Source: Magnetococcales bacterium HCHbin5
GTDB taxonomy: Bacteria; Pseudomonadota; Magnetococcia; Magnetococcales; Magnetaquicoccaceae
Assembly: GCA_002753505.1 (NCBI GenBank)
Contig: PEAG01000026.1
Location: 1-41,063 of the forward strand
DNA: 41,063 nucleotides
Reading direction: 5' to 3'
Shown: positions 22,912-32,449 of the stretch, piece after piece
Layout of the letters: every line of letters starts with the position of its first letter
Position numbering within the stretch: the stretch's first letter is position 1
Program-made: the position numbers and the translations under genes
The notes under the pieces: model-generated
Database searches by the model: none
The model's input: the letters and a program-made list of their open reading frames with translations, nothing else
Told to the model about the DNA's origin: nothing

Positions 22912-25900
22912 CCATGGCTAACAACACCCTGGAATTTTTCCTGCGGATGAATGTGGAGCAGTTCATCCGGGCCACGGCCCAGGTGCAGCAGGAGTTCAAC
23001 AAAACCCTCTCCGGCCTGACCGGTGCGGCCGCTGCCGAGGGGGCCAAGCTCTCCTCTGCCATGTCTGGACTGGCAGACATCGACCGCCTGAAGCAGGTGC
23101 GCCAGCAATTGGCGGACACCCATCAGTCGCTCCGCTCTGCCCAACTGGCCATGGCGGACTATGCCCGGCAGATCGCCGAGGCCAATGCGCCCCTGGAAAA
23201 ACTGAAGACGGATCTGGCCGGGGCTAAGGAATCCTTTGCCAAATTTGTCGAAGAGGAAAAGGTCTCGGCAGCGGCTACCGCACAGTTTCGTGAAAAAGTG
23301 CAGACACTGTCTGCAGAATTCCGGCAGGCAAGCAACCCGACCGCCGAGATGGCGCGGGAGTTGGCCACCGCCCGTACCGAATTGAAGCGCATGCAGGATG
23401 AATCCACCGGCCTCGGCACGGTGGTCAAGCGCACGATGGCAGACATTAATCGCCTGACTGCCGAGATCGAGAAGACCCCCGGTGCGACAGACAAGATGAC
23501 CAAGGGGTTCCAGTCTGCCCAGGCCGAAGTCACTCGTCTGGGGGATGGCCAACAAGCCGCCCGGTTGGCGGTACAGCAGGCGGCGGCAGGACTCTCTGCC
23601 GCTGGTATCAGTGTGCGCACCCTGTCGTCTGAAGAGGAACGCCTGCGCACCAACCTGCAACAGGCCAACGAGCGGTTGCAGGAGCATGCCCGCATCATGG
23701 GGCTGTTCGCCCAACTCGGGGTGCGTCCCGTTCGGGAGGTACAGGAGGAGATCCAGAAGCTGAAAAACGCCTATCAGCAGCTTGCTGCCCCCGGACAGGC
23801 CTCCAGTCGGGATCTGGCACGGGCCCACGAGCAACTCAAGGTGAAGACCTCCGAGCTGCAGAGAGAGATGTCCGGTACCGGCACATCCATGCACAGCGTA
23901 GCCACCGCAGCCGGGACGCTGCTCGCGGCCATGTACTCTTTGCAGCAGATGTCGAGCAGCACCCTGACCAAATTTGCTGAATTCGACACGGTGATGCGCC
24001 GGGTGGAGGTTGCCATGGAGACCTCCAGCGAACAGACCCAGGCCCTGCGCAGCTATGCCGAAGAGATGGGCAAAACCACCACCTTTTCGGCCAAGAGTGC
24101 GGCGGATGGGTTGTTGGTATTGGCCACCGCAGGCATGAAAGCGGACGACGCCATGCAGGCCCTGCCCACCGTGATGCACATGGCGACGGTGGCGGCTGGG
24201 GAACTGGGCAATGGCATCCCGGACATAAAACAGTCGGCAGACACCCTGCTGACCATCATGAACTCGTCCGGCTTCAAGACCAATAACCTGACCGCCATCA
24301 GCGATGTCATCGTTCAGACCGCCCAGTCTTCCATGACCACGGTGAATGCCGTCGGCGAGTCGTTGAAACGATCCGCCGCCACCGCCAAGTCAGCGGGCAT
24401 CGATTTTCTCGATTTGGCCGCGGTGATCGGAGTGATGGCCGATGGCGGCTATCGCGGCGAACGGGCGGGCACGGCGTTGGCCGCTTCTTTACAGAGGATG
24501 CTGAACCCTACCCGGCAGATGCAGGAGGTGATGGATCGGCTGGGGCTGGTGTTCCAGTCGAGTCCGGGCAAGTTGATCCCCCTGGTCGACATCTTCAAGC
24601 AGCTCGAAAAAGCCGGGGCCAACGCCACCGACATGTCCATCCTGTTCGGTATGCACCATAGCGATGCCATGAATGTGGTGCTGAACAAGGGGGTGCCCGT
24701 TATCCAGGCATTCAGAAAGGAGCTGCTTGCTTCCGGTGACTCCTCCCGCAAGGCCGCCGAGCATATCGAAGGCGGGCTTGGCGGTGCCATGGAGCGGCTT
24801 TCCGCCATCCTGGGGGTGCTCAGCCAGAAGGTGGGGGAGGATCTCGCGCCCAATGCCGAACGGACCAGCACCATCATCCACGGGTTGGTCCAGGCATTTC
24901 TCTCCCTGGATGATGAAACCCGCAAAAACATCGAAGGAGCTGGTCTGCTCATTGCCGCTTTTGCGGCCATGGTGTTGGGTGTCATCCCCCTGACCAGCGC
25001 ACTTTGGGGGCTGGCTGTGGCGGGAGAAGGAGCCACCGCCTCCGTGGTGCTTCTGAACCGGGCCGTCAAGACCAGCCTCATCGGGCTGGCGGTTTGGGGC
25101 GTTTATGAGGCCGGGAAGTACATTCACCTGTGGGGAGAGGAAGCCACCGAGACCGCCGGGAAGATGGACCATCTCACCGATGCGGTGAAACGGCAGGACG
25201 ATGCCCTGAAACAACAGGGGGAACGAGCCAAGCAGCAGGAAGCGGAAAAAGCCCGTCGCAAAGCCGAATTCGAGCGGCAGAAAAGCGTACTGAAGGCAAC
25301 CTTTCCCGAACTGGCCGGGGCCATCGGCGAACAGGAGCAGTCCAGCCAGCGCGCCTCGGAACGCAAAAAGAAGGCTGATGCCGAGGTGGCCGCGCTCCAA
25401 AGTCCCGCCAACCCGCCAGGGAAGCCCCATGTACCAGAGCCGGAGGACCACTTCCAGGAATTCAAGGCCGAACTGGACCGTCAGAAGGAGGCATCTGGCA
25501 ACTATTTCCGCGAGACCCTGCAGATGGAGGAGCAGTTCTGGCAGGCGAAGAGATCCATCGTCGGCCTGAGCGAGAAGGATCTGGCGCACATCGATCACGA
25601 GATCTACCAGATCCACAAGCAGCAGGCCCATGACAGCCTGAACGCCAGACTGGAAACCCTCCGCGAGGAGATGGACAAAACTCTGGAGGGAAGCCAGCAG
25701 CGCATCGACATTGCCAAAAAGGCCGCCAAGGAGATCGGCGACGCCTACGGCTATGAGTCCAAGGAGTTCATCCGCGCCCGTCGTGTCATCGAATCCGAGG
25801 AACGGGCCCACCGCGCCAAAATGAACGAGTTTGCCAGTCTGCAGATCGGCCTGGAAAAAGCCATCGCCGACAATCGCATTGCCGGGCAGCAGGAGTCCCT

Positions 25901-26885
25901 CCGTTTCAACCAGGAAATGGAGATCTCGTCGGTCCGGGAGGTGATGCAGACCAAACAGGCCCTGGAGGAGCAGAGTTTCCAGAACACGATGCGTGCCATG
26001 GAGGCTGAACTCGCCCTGAAACGGCAGGGCAGCACCGAACAGATCAAGCTGCAAAACGACATCAAACTGGCTGTCCTGGGTCACAATCTGGCCATCCAGA
26101 AGAGCAACAACGATCTGGCCATCCAGGCACACCATGATTTCCAGGCCATGATGGCTCCCGTCCAAACCGCCATCAGCAGCTCCCTGTCCGGTCTGGTGAC
26201 CCATCAGACCACCGTCCAGCAGGCCATGAATACCCTGCTCAAGGCCGAACTGGACCAATTTACCGGCTTCCTGGCCAAACGGTTCAGCCTGTGGGCAGAA
26301 AATCAGCTTGCGGAAACAGAACTGGGGAAGGCCTTCGGACTGGTGCGGATAGCGGACCAGACGACGGTCTCCAATGCCGTCAACATGGCCAAGGCCACCG
26401 AGGGCACCGTGGCCACCGCCACCGAGGAGGTCAAGGCCGGAGCCGCCGCCACCGGCCTGGGAGCCCAGGCAGCGGCCGATTCCGAATCCATCGGCATGGC
26501 CGCCTGGACCGGCATGGCCAACGCCTATGCCTCCATCGCGGCCATCCCAATGGTGGGGCCGTTCCTGGCACCCGCCATCGCGGCCGGTGTTTTCGCCTCC
26601 ATCATCGCCCTGGTCAAAAACCTGTTTTCCGCCGAGGGCGGGTTTGATATTCCCGCCGGGATCAACCCGGTGACCCAATTGCACGAACGGGAAATGGTGT
26701 TGCCCAGAGCGCAGGCCGATGCCGTGCGAGCGATGGCCGCCAACAGCACCGGCGGCGGCAACATCACCATCCACGTCAGTGCCCTTGATACCAAAGGCTT
26801 TGAATCCTGGCTGAACACCAACGCCCACACCCTGGCTCCAGCCCTGCGCAAGTTGGCCCGGAATGCCGTACCGGTAACGCGCTGA
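22908..26885 (+). CDS. tail tape measure protein
   Basis: The 1325-aa length ruler of the tail. The first 340 residues are coiled coil, rich in A, E, K and Q. From about 360 to 560 is the TP901-type tape measure domain (EFDTVMRRVEVAMETSSEQT, TTTFSAKSAADGLLVLATAG, QSADTLLTIMNSSGF). About 675-720 is a long hydrophobic stretch (LLIAAFAAMVLGVIPLTSAL), as expected for the part that enters the host membrane. More coiled coil (740-1090) and glycine/alanine-rich hydrophobic segments (AIAAGVFASIIALVKNLF) follow. Tail length would be about 200 nm at 0.15 nm per residue, a rough family-based estimate. The ATG overlaps the previous stop. Confidence 0.92.
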   Translation: MTMANNTLEFFLRMNVEQFIRATAQVQQEFNKTLSGLTGAAAAEGAKLSSAMSGLADIDRLKQVRQQLADTHQSLRSAQLAMADYARQIAEANAPLEKLKTDLAGAKESFAKFVEEEKVSAAATAQFREKVQTLSAEFRQASNPTAEMARELATARTELKRMQDESTGLGTVVKRTMADINRLTAEIEKTPGATDKMTKGFQSAQAEVTRLGDGQQAARLAVQQAAAGLSAAGISVRTLSSEEERLRTNLQQANERLQEHARIMGLFAQLGVRPVREVQEEIQKLKNAYQQLAAPGQASSRDLARAHEQLKVKTSELQREMSGTGTSMHSVATAAGTLLAAMYSLQQMSSSTLTKFAEFDTVMRRVEVAMETSSEQTQALRSYAEEMGKTTTFSAKSAADGLLVLATAGMKADDAMQALPTVMHMATVAAGELGNGIPDIKQSADTLLTIMNSSGFKTNNLTAISDVIVQTAQSSMTTVNAVGESLKRSAATAKSAGIDFLDLAAVIGVMADGGYRGERAGTALAASLQRMLNPTRQMQEVMDRLGLVFQSSPGKLIPLVDIFKQLEKAGANATDMSILFGMHHSDAMNVVLNKGVPVIQAFRKELLASGDSSRKAAEHIEGGLGGAMERLSAILGVLSQKVGEDLAPNAERTSTIIHGLVQAFLSLDDETRKNIEGAGLLIAAFAAMVLGVIPLTSALWGLAVAGEGATASVVLLNRAVKTSLIGLAVWGVYEAGKYIHLWGEEATETAGKMDHLTDAVKRQDDALKQQGERAKQQEAEKARRKAEFERQKSVLKATFPELAGAIGEQEQSSQRASERKKKADAEVAALQSPANPPGKPHVPEPEDHFQEFKAELDRQKEASGNYFRETLQMEEQFWQAKRSIVGLSEKDLAHIDHEIYQIHKQQAHDSLNARLETLREEMDKTLEGSQQRIDIAKKAAKEIGDAYGYESKEFIRARRVIESEERAHRAKMNEFASLQIGLEKAIADNRIAGQQESLRFNQEMEISSVREVMQTKQALEEQSFQNTMRAMEAELALKRQGSTEQIKLQNDIKLAVLGHNLAIQKSNNDLAIQAHHDFQAMMAPVQTAISSSLSGLVTHQTTVQQAMNTLLKAELDQFTGFLAKRFSLWAENQLAETELGKAFGLVRIADQTTVSNAVNMAKATEGTVATATEEVKAGAAATGLGAQAAADSESIGMAAWTGMANAYASIAAIPMVGPFLAPAIAAGVFASIIALVKNLFSAEGGFDIPAGINPVTQLHEREMVLPRAQADAVRAMAANSTGGGNITIHVSALDTKGFESWLNTNAHTLAPALRKLARNAVPVTR

Positions 26886-26911
26886 TCACCCTGTTTTTTG
26901 GAGAACCAACC

Positions 26912-27640
26912 ATGTCCATCGTCGCATCCGAACTCAAACTGTATGCCGCTGCCGTTGCCAACGACACCACCGCCAATGGCGGTGCCATCTCCAGCACGGA
27001 AATCGTCAGCGGCATCAAAAACAACATCTGGCCGGACGTCTCCCAGGCCGAACGCACGGCGGGTTCCATCAAATACCGAAAACTTTTCATCAAGGTGGTC
27101 AACGCCGCCAGTCTGGCCCTGACCAACGCCCGCATCTTTATCGAGACCCCCACACCGGGAGACGACGCCATCGTCCTGATGTCCGGTTCTCCAACCGATA
27201 CCCAGGCCGAGGCCGATGATTACACCCGCTTTTATGGGGCGGGCACCCTGGATGCCAACCTCAGTGCCGGGGCCTCCACCCTGGCAGTCAACGTCGAAAC
27301 CGGCAATGCCTCCACCGGAGCAAACATTTTCCGGGATGGGGATCTGATCCGCGTCTCTGACAAGGTAACGGTGGATGCCGTGTCCGGCAACACCGAGTTT
27401 GTGCGTCTGGCCAGCAGCAATGCCGTCTCCTGGACGGGCAACAAGGCAACGCTGACCCTGGCATCTGGTGTCACCCTGGCCAACGCCTATACCGCATCAA
27501 GCACCCGGGTGGCCTCCGTGTTGGAGGTGGCGAGCATTGCCGACTCGCAGGCCGTCTGGCAAAGGCGCACGGTGCCTGCCGGAGCTGCGTCCCTTTCTGG
27601 CGACAAGGTGATCATGGCCATCAGCGGTGAGTCCGCATAA
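26912..27640 (+). CDS. tail/baseplate structural protein (242 aa)
   Basis: A 242-aa beta-rich protein between the tape measure and the DUF2460 gene. It begins with short strands (SIVASELKLYAAAVANDTTA), then a beta sandwich-like first half (YRKLFIKVVNAASLALTNAR) and a second half of GAGTLDANLSAGASTLAVNV and DGDLIRVSDKVTVDAV. The ordinary gene order places a tail-tip protein here. GGAGA precedes the ATG by about 8 bases. No known family assigned. Confidence 0.6.
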   Translation: MSIVASELKLYAAAVANDTTANGGAISSTEIVSGIKNNIWPDVSQAERTAGSIKYRKLFIKVVNAASLALTNARIFIETPTPGDDAIVLMSGSPTDTQAEADDYTRFYGAGTLDANLSAGASTLAVNVETGNASTGANIFRDGDLIRVSDKVTVDAVSGNTEFVRLASSNAVSWTGNKATLTLASGVTLANAYTASSTRVASVLEVASIADSQAVWQRRTVPAGAASLSGDKVIMAISGESA

Positions 27641-27651
27641 AGGAGCAATCC

Positions 27652-28920
27652 ATGGCTCTCCATCGTTTCTGGCGCGTCTATATCACCGAGTCCAACTCCG
27701 GCGGCGACAACTTCATCCGGGGCTATGAGGCCGAGTTCCGGGGGAGTGTCGGCGGTGCCGATCAATGCAACGGCGGCACCGCATCGGCTTCCCATAACAA
27801 TTCCACCGCCTACAAGCTGTTCAACAACAATGGCGCGAGCGACTATTGGCTCAGCAGCGGACCATCGGCCCCCTGCTGGTTTCAGTATGATTTCGGTGCA
27901 GGCAATGCCGTCACCGTGGCCGAATGGGGCTTCACCCCCGGCAACTCCAGCCAGACTCCCAGGGCGTTCAGCCTGCAGTGGTCCGACGATGGCAGCAGCT
28001 TTACCACGCTCTCCTCGTGGTCGAACATCACCGACTGGATCGGCGGGGCGCAAAAGCTGTTTGCCATCGCTGCCCCATCCGCTGTTGTCAACCAGTGGGA
28101 GTGTCCGTATGCGCTCACACTCCCTGTCGGCCAGCAGTGGGAGGCAGGCTGGGATGTTGTCCAGAAACAGCAGGCCGACCGGCAATGGAGCCTGGAATAT
28201 GGCCAAACGATAGACCGGCAATGGGAGGCCCCCTGGCGACGGTGGGTGGAACAGGCGTGGGAATGCCCCATCAGCTACAGCCCATACGAGCCAAAGAGCC
28301 AGTTTGCCGTCTTCCCGTCTCTGCCTGGTTTGTCCTGGGAGTTGAAGAAGACACCGGAGTTCCGCACCTCCATTCAGACCGCCTCGTCCGGACGGGAACA
28401 GCGGGGTGCTTTCCGGGCCTATCCCGTCTGGCGGTTTACCCTGCTGTTCGACTGGTTGCGAGCAGGCAATCCCCGCTACGAGTATGAAACGCTGCAAGGC
28501 TTCATCCTGGGCCGGCGGGGCAGCTTCGGGTCGTTCCTGTTCCTCGATCCGACCGACTCGGTGTGTACCGACATGCCCTTTGGCGTCGGAGATGGCGAGC
28601 AGACCGCCTTCCAGTTGACCCGTGCCTTTGGTTTCTACGGCTCTTTCTCGTTCGTGGAACCAGTGGAGAACCTCAAGAGCCTGACCGCCATCCAGATGAA
28701 CGGCGCCACCCTTTCTGCACCAGGGGATTATGCCATTTCGGCCACCGGACTCGTGACCTTCACCGCTCCCCCCGCCGTTGGTGCGGTGCTCACCTGGGGC
28801 GGTGTTTTCTACTTTCGCTGCCGGTTTGGCGAGGACACGGCGGATTTTACCCGCACGCTGCCCAACCTCTGGGAGTTGCGGGAATTGACCTTCATTGGTG
28901 CGACGGGGAACAAGATATGA
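27652..28920 (+). CDS. distal tail protein, DUF2460 with N-terminal discoidin-like domain
   Basis: A 422-aa protein. Residues 1-140 are a discoidin-like domain (HRFWRVYITESN, AEFRGSVGGADQCNGG, FSLQWSDDGSSFTTLSSWS), the paralogue of the protein at 20211. Residues 150-210 hold tryptophan-rich repeats (NQWECPYAL, QQWEAGWDV, RQWEAPWR). Residues 215-422 are DUF2460 (TSIQTASSGREQRGAFRAYP, FLDPTDSVCTDMPFGVGDGE), the family of the gene transfer agent distal tail protein Orfg12. It forms the hub ring at the tube end. The added domain probably binds host sugars. AAGGAG precedes the ATG; the stop overlaps the DUF2163 start. Confidence 0.86.
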   Translation: MALHRFWRVYITESNSGGDNFIRGYEAEFRGSVGGADQCNGGTASASHNNSTAYKLFNNNGASDYWLSSGPSAPCWFQYDFGAGNAVTVAEWGFTPGNSSQTPRAFSLQWSDDGSSFTTLSSWSNITDWIGGAQKLFAIAAPSAVVNQWECPYALTLPVGQQWEAGWDVVQKQQADRQWSLEYGQTIDRQWEAPWRRWVEQAWECPISYSPYEPKSQFAVFPSLPGLSWELKKTPEFRTSIQTASSGREQRGAFRAYPVWRFTLLFDWLRAGNPRYEYETLQGFILGRRGSFGSFLFLDPTDSVCTDMPFGVGDGEQTAFQLTRAFGFYGSFSFVEPVENLKSLTAIQMNGATLSAPGDYAISATGLVTFTAPPAVGAVLTWGGVFYFRCRFGEDTADFTRTLPNLWELRELTFIGATGNKI

Positions 28921-29780
28921 AACATGCCAGCAATGAGTTGATCCAATATCTTCAATCAGAGCAGTCCTTTCTGATGGCCGACCTGTATGAGTTCCAGTTG
29001 GTGGACGGCACGGTTCTCCGGTACAGCACATTCGATGCGGATTTCCTCTGCGATGGCCGCCTTTACTCCTCCACCGGGCCCATCATTCGCCGTTCCCGCA
29101 CGCGCTGCGTCATCGGGGTCGAGGTGGACACCCTCAATCTGGATGTGGTACCCGGTCCGAACGATCTGCTGCTGGGCGCACCATGGCTCCAGGCCGCCGG
29201 AGTTGGTGCCCTGGACGGAGCCACCCTGGCACTCTATCGGGTTTTCCTGCAACCCGACCTGTCGGTGGTGGGTGGCATCACCCTGTTTGTCGGACAGGTG
29301 GCCGATATCCAGATTACCCGCACCCTGGCCAAGCTCACCGTGAACAGTGCGGTTCAGATGCTGAACGTCAAACTACCGCGTAATGTCTGGCAGCCCGGCT
29401 GTATCCATACCTTGTATAATGCAGACTGCGGCATCGACCGGGACGATCCTGGCATCGCCACCGAAACAACGGTTCAGTCCGGCAGCACCAGCACGGCACT
29501 GGCCAGCGGGTTGGCGTTGGTGGAGGCCCGATGGTTTGAGCAAGGGTATGTTCATTTCCTCAGTGGTGCGCTGACCGGCGTGCGGCGCACCATCAAATCC
29601 TGCTCCGGTGACGGTGTCTTCCAGTTGCTGCTGCCCCTGCCATCCATCCCGGCTGTCGGTGACACGTTCAATGCCTATCCCGGCTGCGACAAGACCCAGG
29701 CCACATGTACCAACAAGTTTCACAACGTGAGAAATTTTCGAGGGTTTCCCTATATCCCGGTTGCGGAGACGGCAATATGA
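28917..29780 (+). CDS. tail tip hub protein, DUF2163
   Basis: A 287-aa protein of the DUF2163 family, like gene transfer agent Orfg13. The front is beta-rich (YEFQLVDGTVLRYSTFDADF, LYSSTGPIIRRSRTRCVIGV). Four cysteines (about 162, 171, 257, 264) in QPGCIHTLYNADCG and YPGCDKTQATC lie as in the family, where they hold an iron-sulfur cluster at the tail tip. The C-terminus NVRNFRGFPYIP is also typical. It starts by overlapping the previous gene (ATGA). It carries DNA past the distal ring into the host periplasm together with the next two proteins. Confidence 0.88.
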   Translation: MKHASNELIQYLQSEQSFLMADLYEFQLVDGTVLRYSTFDADFLCDGRLYSSTGPIIRRSRTRCVIGVEVDTLNLDVVPGPNDLLLGAPWLQAAGVGALDGATLALYRVFLQPDLSVVGGITLFVGQVADIQITRTLAKLTVNSAVQMLNVKLPRNVWQPGCIHTLYNADCGIDRDDPGIATETTVQSGSTSTALASGLALVEARWFEQGYVHFLSGALTGVRRTIKSCSGDGVFQLLLPLPSIPAVGDTFNAYPGCDKTQATCTNKFHNVRNFRGFPYIPVAETAI

Positions 29781-30196
29781 ACGAGATCAGGCAGAAAGTC
29801 GTCCAGGTGGCTCTTGGTTGGCTGCTCACCCCATACCATCATCATGCGCGCATCAAAGGGGTTGGCGTGGATTGTGTGCAGTTCCTTGTCGCCGTTTTCG
29901 AGGAGTGTCAGCTTGCCTCTGCGGTGGCAGACGGCTATTCCCAGGACTGGCATCTGCACCGCAGCGAGGAGAAATATCTGGCGGGTATCCAGCAGTATGC
30001 CAGGCAGACGGACACCCCGGAACCGGGGGACATTGCGCTGTTTCGATTTGGCCGCTGCGTCTCTCATGCGGGCATTGTGCTACCCGAACCGCGCACCGTC
30101 ATCCATGCCTTTGCTGGTGTGGGTGTCATTCTCTCTTCCCTGGATGGCCAGGAACTGGGCGGCAGGCTTCACTCTTTCTGGAAGGTGGTACCATGA
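29777..30196 (+). CDS. NlpC/P60 tail peptidase
   Basis: A 139-aa cell-wall peptidase of the NlpC/P60 type, like gene transfer agent Orfg14. The Cys is in GVGVDCVQFLVAVF (C33), His in RCVSHAGIVLP (H97), with another His at 110 in TVIHAFAGVG as the likely third residue. It should cut peptidoglycan peptides as the tail penetrates. The ATG at 29777 overlaps the DUF2163 stop, so the upstream in-frame codons from 29705 are not used. Position third in the tip set matches the GTA order. Confidence 0.88.
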   Translation: MNEIRQKVVQVALGWLLTPYHHHARIKGVGVDCVQFLVAVFEECQLASAVADGYSQDWHLHRSEEKYLAGIQQYARQTDTPEPGDIALFRFGRCVSHAGIVLPEPRTVIHAFAGVGVILSSLDGQELGGRLHSFWKVVP

Positions 30197-32385
30197 GCGG
30201 CAAGGACGGAAAAGTCATCAACAATAGCGAACCCCGCGCCAACGGCGTCACCTTCCAGGGAAGCATCTATGGTGCCGCAATTCCAATTGTTTATGGCCGG
30301 GCCAGGGTGTCCGGGAATCTGCTCTGGTATGGGGATTTCAAAGCCATCGCGCATACCACCTCGCAGGATGTCGGTGGCAAAGGCGGTGGTGGAACCACCG
30401 TCGTCTCCACGACCTACACCTACACGGCTTCTTTCGTGTTTGGCATTTGCGAGGGGCCGATCACCGGCATCGATGGTATCTGGAGCAACCGCGATTATAA
30501 ACCGGATCCGGCCAACCTGTCGGAGGTTATCACCCCCTCGGCGGCCTGGAACGAGTCGCATCTGGTTTCCGGTTCGCATCAGGTGACGGTTGCCCACGGC
30601 ACGCAGTGGACCAGCCACATTTCCTGCGTGCTCATTGATGGAGATGTGTCGATACCCCTGACGAACGGCACCGACTTCACCGTCGTCGCGGGCACCTACT
30701 ATTTTGCCACCCAATATGCCAACGTCCAGGTGCAGATCAGCTACAATTACAATGCCATCAACAGCAGTTCCTCCGTGATGACGGTGTTCAATGGCGACTA
30801 TCTGCAAACTCCCTGGACGTATTTGACCAGCAAACACCCCGAGCAGGCCCTGCATTATCGCGGCACCGCCTACGCGGCGGCTCTGGACTGGCAGTTGGGC
30901 TCCGGCACGGCACTGCCGAACCTGAACTTTGATGTCATCGGCCAGCTTTCGTTCGACGCGGCCAACGGCTTCTTCGACGCGCACCCCAAGGATATCCTGC
31001 TCGACTTGCTGACCAACCCTCATTATGGCCTGGGTTTCCCCATGGCGAATATCGGCGATTGGACCCAATATTACCGGTACTGCACGGCCAACAGCCTCTT
31101 CCTGTCGCCAGTCTACTCGGCCCAGGAGGAAGCCAGTGCCATTCTCACGCGCCTGATGAAGCTGACAAACTCCGGTGTCTACTTCTCCGAAGGCACCCTG
31201 AAAATCACCCCCTTCGGCGATGCCGTCTTCACCGGCCACCAGACCACCTACACGCCTAACGTCACGCCCGTTTACGAGTTGACGGAGGATGACTTCATCG
31301 TCTCAGGCAGTGAGGATCCAGTGACCATCTCACGGCGGCCAGCGGTCGATGCCTACAACCACGTGAAGGTCGAATTCCTCAATGCCAGCAACCAGTTCAA
31401 CACCGAGGTGGCCGAGGCCAAGGATCTGGTCTCCATCGATCTCTTCGGCCTGCGAACGATGGACTCGATCAAAGCCCATGAGATCAAATCCCCTGTGGTG
31501 GCGAGATTCGTGGCGCAGAACATTCTCCAACGAATGCAATACGTGCGCAACAGCTACGTCTTCAAACTTGGCTGGAAACACTGTCTGCTGGAGCCAACCG
31601 ACATCGTCACCATCACGGATCCGGGCGCAGGGCTGGACAAAACCCCTGTCCGCATTCTGTCCATTGAGGAGGATGAAGAGGGTGTTCTGTCTATAGAAGC
31701 GGAAGACGCCCCCCAGGGGGTGTTCAACTCTGCCACCTACCCGCACCAGCCGGTTGGCGGTTACGTTCCGGCCTACAATCAACCCTCCGGCGCAATCAAC
31801 ACGCCGGTGTTGTTCGAAGCCCCCAGAGCACTGACCGCAACCGGGCATGAGATATGGGTGGCCGTGTCGGGTGGCGAGAATTACGGCGGCTGTCAGGTTT
31901 GGTTGTCGTCCGACGGCACAAATTATAAAAAGATCGGTGAGATCGTCTCCCCGGCCCGCCATGGTTTCTTGGCTGAGCAAATGCCATCCAGCACCGATCC
32001 AGACACCAGCAGCATATGCAAGGTGGATCTCTCCGAGTCGTCCGGTGCGCTGACCTCCGGCACCATCGCCGACGCAGACAATCGGGCCACCTTGGCATGG
32101 GTAGATGGGGAGTTTATCGCCTACTCCACCGCCACGCTGACGGGTATCTATAGATATACCCTGGGCGGCTATCTGCGGCGTGGCCTTTACCGCACCTTGA
32201 TCAAGGCACACCCCAGCCAGAGCCCGTTCGTCCGCTGTGATGGGGCGATCTTCCGGTATGCATACGATCCAGTACTGGTTGGGAAGACCATCTACATGAA
32301 ATTCCCGGCGTTCAACCAGTTCGGTGGCGGGGGGCAGTCGCTGGCGGATGCGGCAGAGTATGCGTTCAGAATTATGGGGAACTGA
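30193..32385 (+). CDS. tail tip protein, Phage-tail_3 / GTA Orfg15-like
   Basis: A 730-aa tip protein related to the gene transfer agent megatron and lambda gpJ-like tips. N-terminus VTFQGSIYGAAIPIVYGRAR and a glycine-rich GGKGGGGTTVVSTTYTYT loop are typical of gpJ-like starts. In the middle, DAHPKDILLDLLTNPHYGLG and EASAILTRLMKLTNSGVYFS are the Phage-tail_3 pattern. The C-terminal half is beta-rich with AVSGGENYGGCQVWLSSDG, a fibronectin-like element, and the final YDPVLVGKTIYMKFPAFNQF segment. It should close the tail and bind the receptor or open the tube. It is the last gene of the late operon. Confidence 0.86.
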   Translation: MSGKDGKVINNSEPRANGVTFQGSIYGAAIPIVYGRARVSGNLLWYGDFKAIAHTTSQDVGGKGGGGTTVVSTTYTYTASFVFGICEGPITGIDGIWSNRDYKPDPANLSEVITPSAAWNESHLVSGSHQVTVAHGTQWTSHISCVLIDGDVSIPLTNGTDFTVVAGTYYFATQYANVQVQISYNYNAINSSSSVMTVFNGDYLQTPWTYLTSKHPEQALHYRGTAYAAALDWQLGSGTALPNLNFDVIGQLSFDAANGFFDAHPKDILLDLLTNPHYGLGFPMANIGDWTQYYRYCTANSLFLSPVYSAQEEASAILTRLMKLTNSGVYFSEGTLKITPFGDAVFTGHQTTYTPNVTPVYELTEDDFIVSGSEDPVTISRRPAVDAYNHVKVEFLNASNQFNTEVAEAKDLVSIDLFGLRTMDSIKAHEIKSPVVARFVAQNILQRMQYVRNSYVFKLGWKHCLLEPTDIVTITDPGAGLDKTPVRILSIEEDEEGVLSIEAEDAPQGVFNSATYPHQPVGGYVPAYNQPSGAINTPVLFEAPRALTATGHEIWVAVSGGENYGGCQVWLSSDGTNYKKIGEIVSPARHGFLAEQMPSSTDPDTSSICKVDLSESSGALTSGTIADADNRATLAWVDGEFIAYSTATLTGIYRYTLGGYLRRGLYRTLIKAHPSQSPFVRCDGAIFRYAYDPVLVGKTIYMKFPAFNQFGGGGQSLADAAEYAFRIMGN

Positions 32386-32409
32386 CCGGAAATGTGTTGA
32401 ATAATGATG

Positions 32410-32449
32410 ACGCGCCGAACTCAACCCGTCGCTGGGGAATTCGGCGCGT
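32410..32449 (+). terminator. possible terminator at the end of the late operon
   Basis: ACGCGCCGAA (32410-32419) pairs perfectly with TTCGGCGCGT (32440-32449) across a 20-base loop. It lies 25 bp after the tail-tip stop. The following bases (TCTTCATC) are only partly T-rich, so termination would be weak or Rho-assisted. Confidence 0.4.

Noticed and set aside
22488-26828. Two long reverse-strand frames opposite the tape measure gene (563 and 779 aa)
   Set aside because: Shadow frames created by codon bias of the tape measure; leucine/histidine/glycine-rich content and no ribosome sites fit a non-coding strand.
20211-28920. A diversity-generating retroelement acting on the duplicated tail adhesin domain
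   Set aside because: No reverse transcriptase, no template repeat and no adenine-biased variation are visible.
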